Source: Streptomyces sp. PTY087I2
GTDB lineage: Bacteria > Actinomycetota > Actinomycetes > Streptomycetales > Streptomycetaceae
Reading direction: 5' to 3'
Assembly (NCBI RefSeq): GCF_001687325.1
Contig: NZ_LZRD01000022.1
Span: forward strand, 99,874-163,873
DNA: 64,000 bases
Positions 60,783-64,000 of the stretch are shown piece by piece. A model generated the notes under the pieces. That model saw nothing but the letters and a program-made list of their open reading frames with translations, was not told the origin of the DNA and did no database searches. A program made the translations under genes and the position numbers. The stretch's first letter is position 1. Every line of letters begins with the position of its first letter.

Positions 60783-63406
60783 GCGCGGTGGTGACTTTCG
60801 CGCAGGCACAGGAGCGGGCGGACGAGTGGGTCAACGGTGACGTACCCGCGTACCAGCACCGTGAGGTGCGCGTCCGTGAGTTCGACCTCGGTTTCGTGGT
60901 GTGGGCCGAGGACCGGGCGGAGGCTCCTGTCTCCGACGGGGGCCGCCAGCGGCTGGTGATCGCCCGGGACAGCGGTGAGGCGACGCTGTGGCCGGGGCTG
61001 CCGGTGGGTGAGGTCATCCGGCGGTACGAGGAGGAGTACGGGGCTCCGGCGGGTGCGCCGGCCGCCGCTCCGGAGCCGCCGCAGCGGGTGGACCTGAACC
61101 AGACGTCGTTCCTGCTGACGCCGCCGGAGTGGCTCCAGGAGGCGGCGGACAAGCTGGGGATCCCGGACCACCGGGCGGAACGCCGGGACGCGGAGCCGGC
61201 CGAGCCGTCGCCGCCGGCGTCTGCGCAGGCCTCGCCCTCCTCGTCGCAGGCCGCGCCCCCGGCCCCGTCGTCCGCGTCGCACGCCTCGGCCCCCGCGTCG
61301 GCGTTCCCGCCCCCGTCGCAGGGCACGCCCCCGGCCCAGGCACCATCTGCGCCCCCGGCCCCGCCGGTATCCGCGTCGGGCCAGACCCCCGTCCCCGGGC
61401 CGACGCCGCCCTCTCCTCCTTCCGCCGGAGGCTCCGCCCCGGCGTGGCCCGCCGCCGACGGTGGCGCGGCCTACGAGCCCACGGCTTCCGACGGTGTGCC
61501 CGCCGGGGCGACCCCGTGGGCCGGTACGGACACCAACTCCGACTCCGACGACGCGGCGGTCCCGCTGCCCGCGACCGTGTTCGCGCCGCCGCTGTCGGGG
61601 ACGGACGACGAGGAGACCCCGCCGCCGGTCGTTCCGGCGGAGGCGCCCACCGCGCTGATGTCGGGCGGCAGTCAGCTGCCGCGTACGCAGGTGGCGCCCG
61701 CGCTCCGGCCGGAGCAGGGTGCGTCGGACGGGGCCGGTGACATCGCCGACGCCGCCACCAGCAAGGCCGTGGTGCCGCCGCGCGGAACGCGTGGGGGCGG
61801 TCCGTCGACCCCGCCGCCGCCCGGTGCGCCCGGGGTTCCCGGCATGCCTCCCGGCGCGACGCCGCCGCCTTCGGGTCCGGGTGCGCCCGGAGCCCCCGCG
61901 GGCGGGTACGTACCGACGCAGCTGGTCTCCCAGCTCGGCCCGCCCGGTGCGCCGCAGGGTTCCACCCCGCCGCCCGGACCTCCCGCTCCGCCCGGCCCGC
62001 CCGCGGCCCCCGGTTCCACGCCGCCTCCCGGTGGCGGGGTGCACCATGCCGCGACGATGCTCGCCGACGGGAGCAGCATCGGCGCGGGCGTCCCGGGTGC
62101 CCCCAGGCCGCCGGGCCCGCCCGGTGCCCCGGGTGCCCCGCAGCCTCCCGGCCCGCCCGGTGCCCCCGGTGCTCCGCAGCCCCCCGGGCCCCCCGGCCCG
62201 CCGCCGGGTGCCACGCCGCCTCCGGGTGCCGGGGTGCACCACGCCGAGACGATGTTCGCGGCTCCGGGCCAGGTCGGCCCGCCCGGTCCGCCCGGAGTAC
62301 CGGGCGGTTCGCTGGGCGGAGCCCCCGGTTCCGTACCGCAGCCGCCGGGTCCGCCCGGCCCGCCCGGTCCGCCGCCCGGTGGGCACACCCCGCCGCCCGC
62401 GGCGTACGGCTATCCGCAGCAGCCCACCGGTCAGCCGACCGTGGGCCCCGGCTACCAGGCCGTGCTGCGGTTCCGGGCCCCGGACGGCAGTGAGCAGCAG
62501 CTGATCCGCCGCTCGGCGCCGGGCACCCCGCACCCCGAGTGGCAGATGCTGCACGAGCTGCGGGCGATGAACGTACCGCCGCAGCAGGTCATCGAGCTCC
62601 ACACGGAGCTGGAGTCCTGTGAGCTGCCGGGCGGGTACTGCGCGCGGATGATCCGGGAGACCTGGCCGCAGGTCCGGATCACCAGCGTCGCCCCGTACGG
62701 CACGGATCACGCCAGCCGCCAGCAGGGCATGCAGCATCTGCTGACGCACCAGGGCGAGCTGCACCAGGTCGCCGACGGCCCGGCGCGGCCCGCGCCGGTG
62801 CGGGCGCCGCTGCCGCAGATGCCGCCCGCGCCCGCGCTGCCGCCGGAGGCGATCGCCGAGGAGCTGGCACAGGCGTTCGGTCCGCAGGGCATCCTCCGGT
62901 TCGACCAGCGGGCGGTGTCCCGTCAGGGGGTGCCCGAGGTCGTCGCGCGCACCCTGGTGTGGGCGGGGCTGCCCGCCGATTTCGGGCCGTTCTTCTGGGC
63001 GCAGCCGGGGCAGCCGGTGGTGCCGACGCTGGCCGAGCTGGCCGCGCAGCGGCAGGTGCAGCCGGCGTCGGACGCGGGGTCGTACCTGGTGATGGGTACG
63101 GACTTCGGCCGGGCGATCTGTGTGCAGTACGGGACGGCGAACATCGTGGCCGTCCCGGTGGAGGCGGGTCCCGGTGGGCAGCCGGTGCCGCCGCAGTTCG
63201 TGAACACCGGGCTGCCCGAGTTCGTGCGGTCGATGGCGCTGCTGGGCCGGATGTGGCGGCTGCGGTACGGGCTGAACCCGGAGCAGGCGGGCCGTTGGAC
63301 CGTCGACTTCCAGGCACAGCTGGTGGCCCTGGACCCGGCGGCGCTGGCGTCGCCGGAGAGCTGGTGGTCGGTGCTGCTGGAGCAGATGTGGGACGGCTTG
63401 ATCTGA
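60779..63406 (+). CDS. Imm35-like / deaminase / SUKH-4 fusion with long Pro-rich linker
   Basis: 875 residues. Residues 1-95 resemble Imm35/YrhB (TFAQAQERADEWVNGDVP, VIARDSGEATLWPGLP). A ~450-residue Pro/Gly/Ala linker follows, with collagen-like PGPPGAPGAP repeats and repeated short motifs. About 555-665 is a deaminase-like domain (HPEWQMLHELRAM, ESCELPGGYCARMI). About 700-875 is SUKH-4 (TLVWAGLPADFGPFFWA, YLVMGTDFGRAICV, WWSVLLEQMWDGL). The start overlaps the upstream stop; GTG codons at 60788 and 60791 are alternatives. It combines one putative toxin with two immunity-type domains. Confidence 0.75.
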   Translation: MSAVVTFAQAQERADEWVNGDVPAYQHREVRVREFDLGFVVWAEDRAEAPVSDGGRQRLVIARDSGEATLWPGLPVGEVIRRYEEEYGAPAGAPAAAPEPPQRVDLNQTSFLLTPPEWLQEAADKLGIPDHRAERRDAEPAEPSPPASAQASPSSSQAAPPAPSSASHASAPASAFPPPSQGTPPAQAPSAPPAPPVSASGQTPVPGPTPPSPPSAGGSAPAWPAADGGAAYEPTASDGVPAGATPWAGTDTNSDSDDAAVPLPATVFAPPLSGTDDEETPPPVVPAEAPTALMSGGSQLPRTQVAPALRPEQGASDGAGDIADAATSKAVVPPRGTRGGGPSTPPPPGAPGVPGMPPGATPPPSGPGAPGAPAGGYVPTQLVSQLGPPGAPQGSTPPPGPPAPPGPPAAPGSTPPPGGGVHHAATMLADGSSIGAGVPGAPRPPGPPGAPGAPQPPGPPGAPGAPQPPGPPGPPPGATPPPGAGVHHAETMFAAPGQVGPPGPPGVPGGSLGGAPGSVPQPPGPPGPPGPPPGGHTPPPAAYGYPQQPTGQPTVGPGYQAVLRFRAPDGSEQQLIRRSAPGTPHPEWQMLHELRAMNVPPQQVIELHTELESCELPGGYCARMIRETWPQVRITSVAPYGTDHASRQQGMQHLLTHQGELHQVADGPARPAPVRAPLPQMPPAPALPPEAIAEELAQAFGPQGILRFDQRAVSRQGVPEVVARTLVWAGLPADFGPFFWAQPGQPVVPTLAELAAQRQVQPASDAGSYLVMGTDFGRAICVQYGTANIVAVPVEAGPGGQPVPPQFVNTGLPEFVRSMALLGRMWRLRYGLNPEQAGRWTVDFQAQLVALDPAALASPESWWSVLLEQMWDGLI

Positions 63407-63457
63407 TCTGACCCGGTCTGCCGGCCCGATCCGGCGGCCCGGCCTTCTGGTCCGGCC

Positions 63458-63492
63458 GAGGCGCCCGAACCCTTCCCGGGTTCGGGCGCCTC
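63458..63492 (+). terminator. strong hairpin terminator after the toxin/immunity locus
   Basis: GAGGCGCCCGAACCC and GGGTTCGGGCGCCTC form a perfect 15-bp stem around a 5-nt loop, 51 bp after the stop of the 875-residue gene. There is no T-run, as is common in Streptomyces terminators. Confidence 0.85.
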
Positions 63493-63631
63493 GCTGTGTG
63501 CCGGTTCGCCCGGATCTGTGATGCCGGTCGCTTCCGGCCTGAATGCCGCTGATCGATTCCGACTTCCGGCACCAATTGCCGCATCCTTGACGTATCGCGG
63601 TGGATCGGTGGGTCGGAGAGAGGTTTCAGGG

Positions 63632-64000
63632 ATGCGTGCTGGACCGGTGTCCGCGTTCGACGTCGTCGGTGTCCGAGGGAAGGGGTACCGCCCGGACCAG
63701 GTGGACCGCATGGTGGCCGCCCTGACGGCCGAGCGGGACGGGGCGCTCGCCGAGATCGCACGGCTGGACCGCCGGGTGGAGGAGCTGCGCGCCGAGGCGG
63801 CCCGGCTGGCGGAGACCGTCGCGACGCTGCCCGTGCAGGACTACGCCGAGCTGGGGGAGCGGGCGCAGCGGATCCTGGCCCTGGCCGAGAGCGAGGCGCA
63901 GGCGCTGGAGGCCGAGGCCGTGGCGGCGGGCCGGGCCCTGCGGGACGAGGCGGAGGCGGCGGGCCGGGCGGCCGGGGACGCGGCGCGCGAGGCGGCCGAG
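63632..64000 (+). CDS. coiled-coil cellulose-binding/DivIVA-like protein, N-terminal part (3' cut by window edge)
   Basis: 123 codons to the window end, ATG with a GGAGAGAGG ribosome site. FDVVGVRGKGYRPDQVDRMV is a DivIVA-type N-terminus, followed at once by a Glu/Ala/Arg-rich coiled coil (RRVEELRAEAARLAETV and onward, ALEAEAVAAGRAL). This matches the Streptomyces proteins annotated as cellulose-binding and related to the polarity scaffolds Scy/FilP. The remainder lies outside the window. Confidence 0.75.
   Translation, partial: MRAGPVSAFDVVGVRGKGYRPDQVDRMVAALTAERDGALAEIARLDRRVEELRAEAARLAETVATLPVQDYAELGERAQRILALAESEAQALEAEAVAAGRALRDEAEAAGRAAGDAAREAAE

Overview
The window is a very GC-rich actinobacterial chromosome segment, almost certainly from a Streptomyces or a close relative. 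The evidence is GTG starts, dense four-base start/stop overlaps, Pro/Gln-rich membrane proteins, rpfB-ksgA-ispE, a galTEK operon, tamR-tam, and ppc / pth-rplY-prs-glmU blocks in the order familiar from streptomycetes. Function calls rest on reading motifs and family resemblance in the translated sequence; no database search was run.

Layout. Bases 1-7200 hold a partial alpha/beta hydrolase, a likely AraC-YbaK-EamA-2H phosphoesterase operon facing an MFS exporter, a DEDDh exonuclease, and a TetR/hydrolase pair with two tandem operators. 7.2-16.4 kb carries a membrane NACHT ATPase, a class B penicillin-binding protein, several membrane or unknown proteins and a protein O-mannosyltransferase. 16.4-28.2 kb is core (rsmI, tatD, rpfB, ksgA, ispE, an acyltransferase) interrupted at 17.4-21.5 kb by a tightly overlapping five-gene accessory operon. 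That operon starts with a 58-residue peptide gene and continues with an unknown helical protein, two paralogous putative toroid proteins and a beta-lactamase-fold hydrolase. 28.2-29.4 kb is a graveyard with a fused yefM-yoeB remnant and a truncated response regulator. 29.5-38.3 kb holds an ABC-F ATPase, three tandem Pro-rich PQQ-propeller membrane proteins and an atypical response regulator.

38.4-43.8 kb is a galactose module: a sodium:sugar symporter with a small membrane partner, divergent from galT-galE-galK. 44-49 kb has regulators (LuxR type, MarR/TamR, TetR) next to trans-aconitate methyltransferase and a fatty acid desaturase. 49-56.8 kb is core metabolism and translation: ppc, pth, rplY, prs, glmU, tRNA-Gln. 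After an orphan histidine kinase, 58.5-63.4 kb is a toxin/immunity locus (SUKH-3, YwqJ-like deaminase, WHH nuclease-SUKH fusion, Imm35-deaminase-SUKH-4 fusion). The window ends inside a coiled-coil polarity/cellulose-binding-type protein.

Most striking observations: the uncharacterised peptide-headed operon (17356-21496); toxin and immunity domains fused in single chains (59805-63406); an exact 14-bp tandem duplication that breaks the rpfB reading frame (23548-23575); a duplicated EamA gene tail flanking a 2H phosphoesterase gene; three 12-bp palindromes at exact 15-bp steps between tamR and tam; and a TetR gene whose only well-placed start is ATC.
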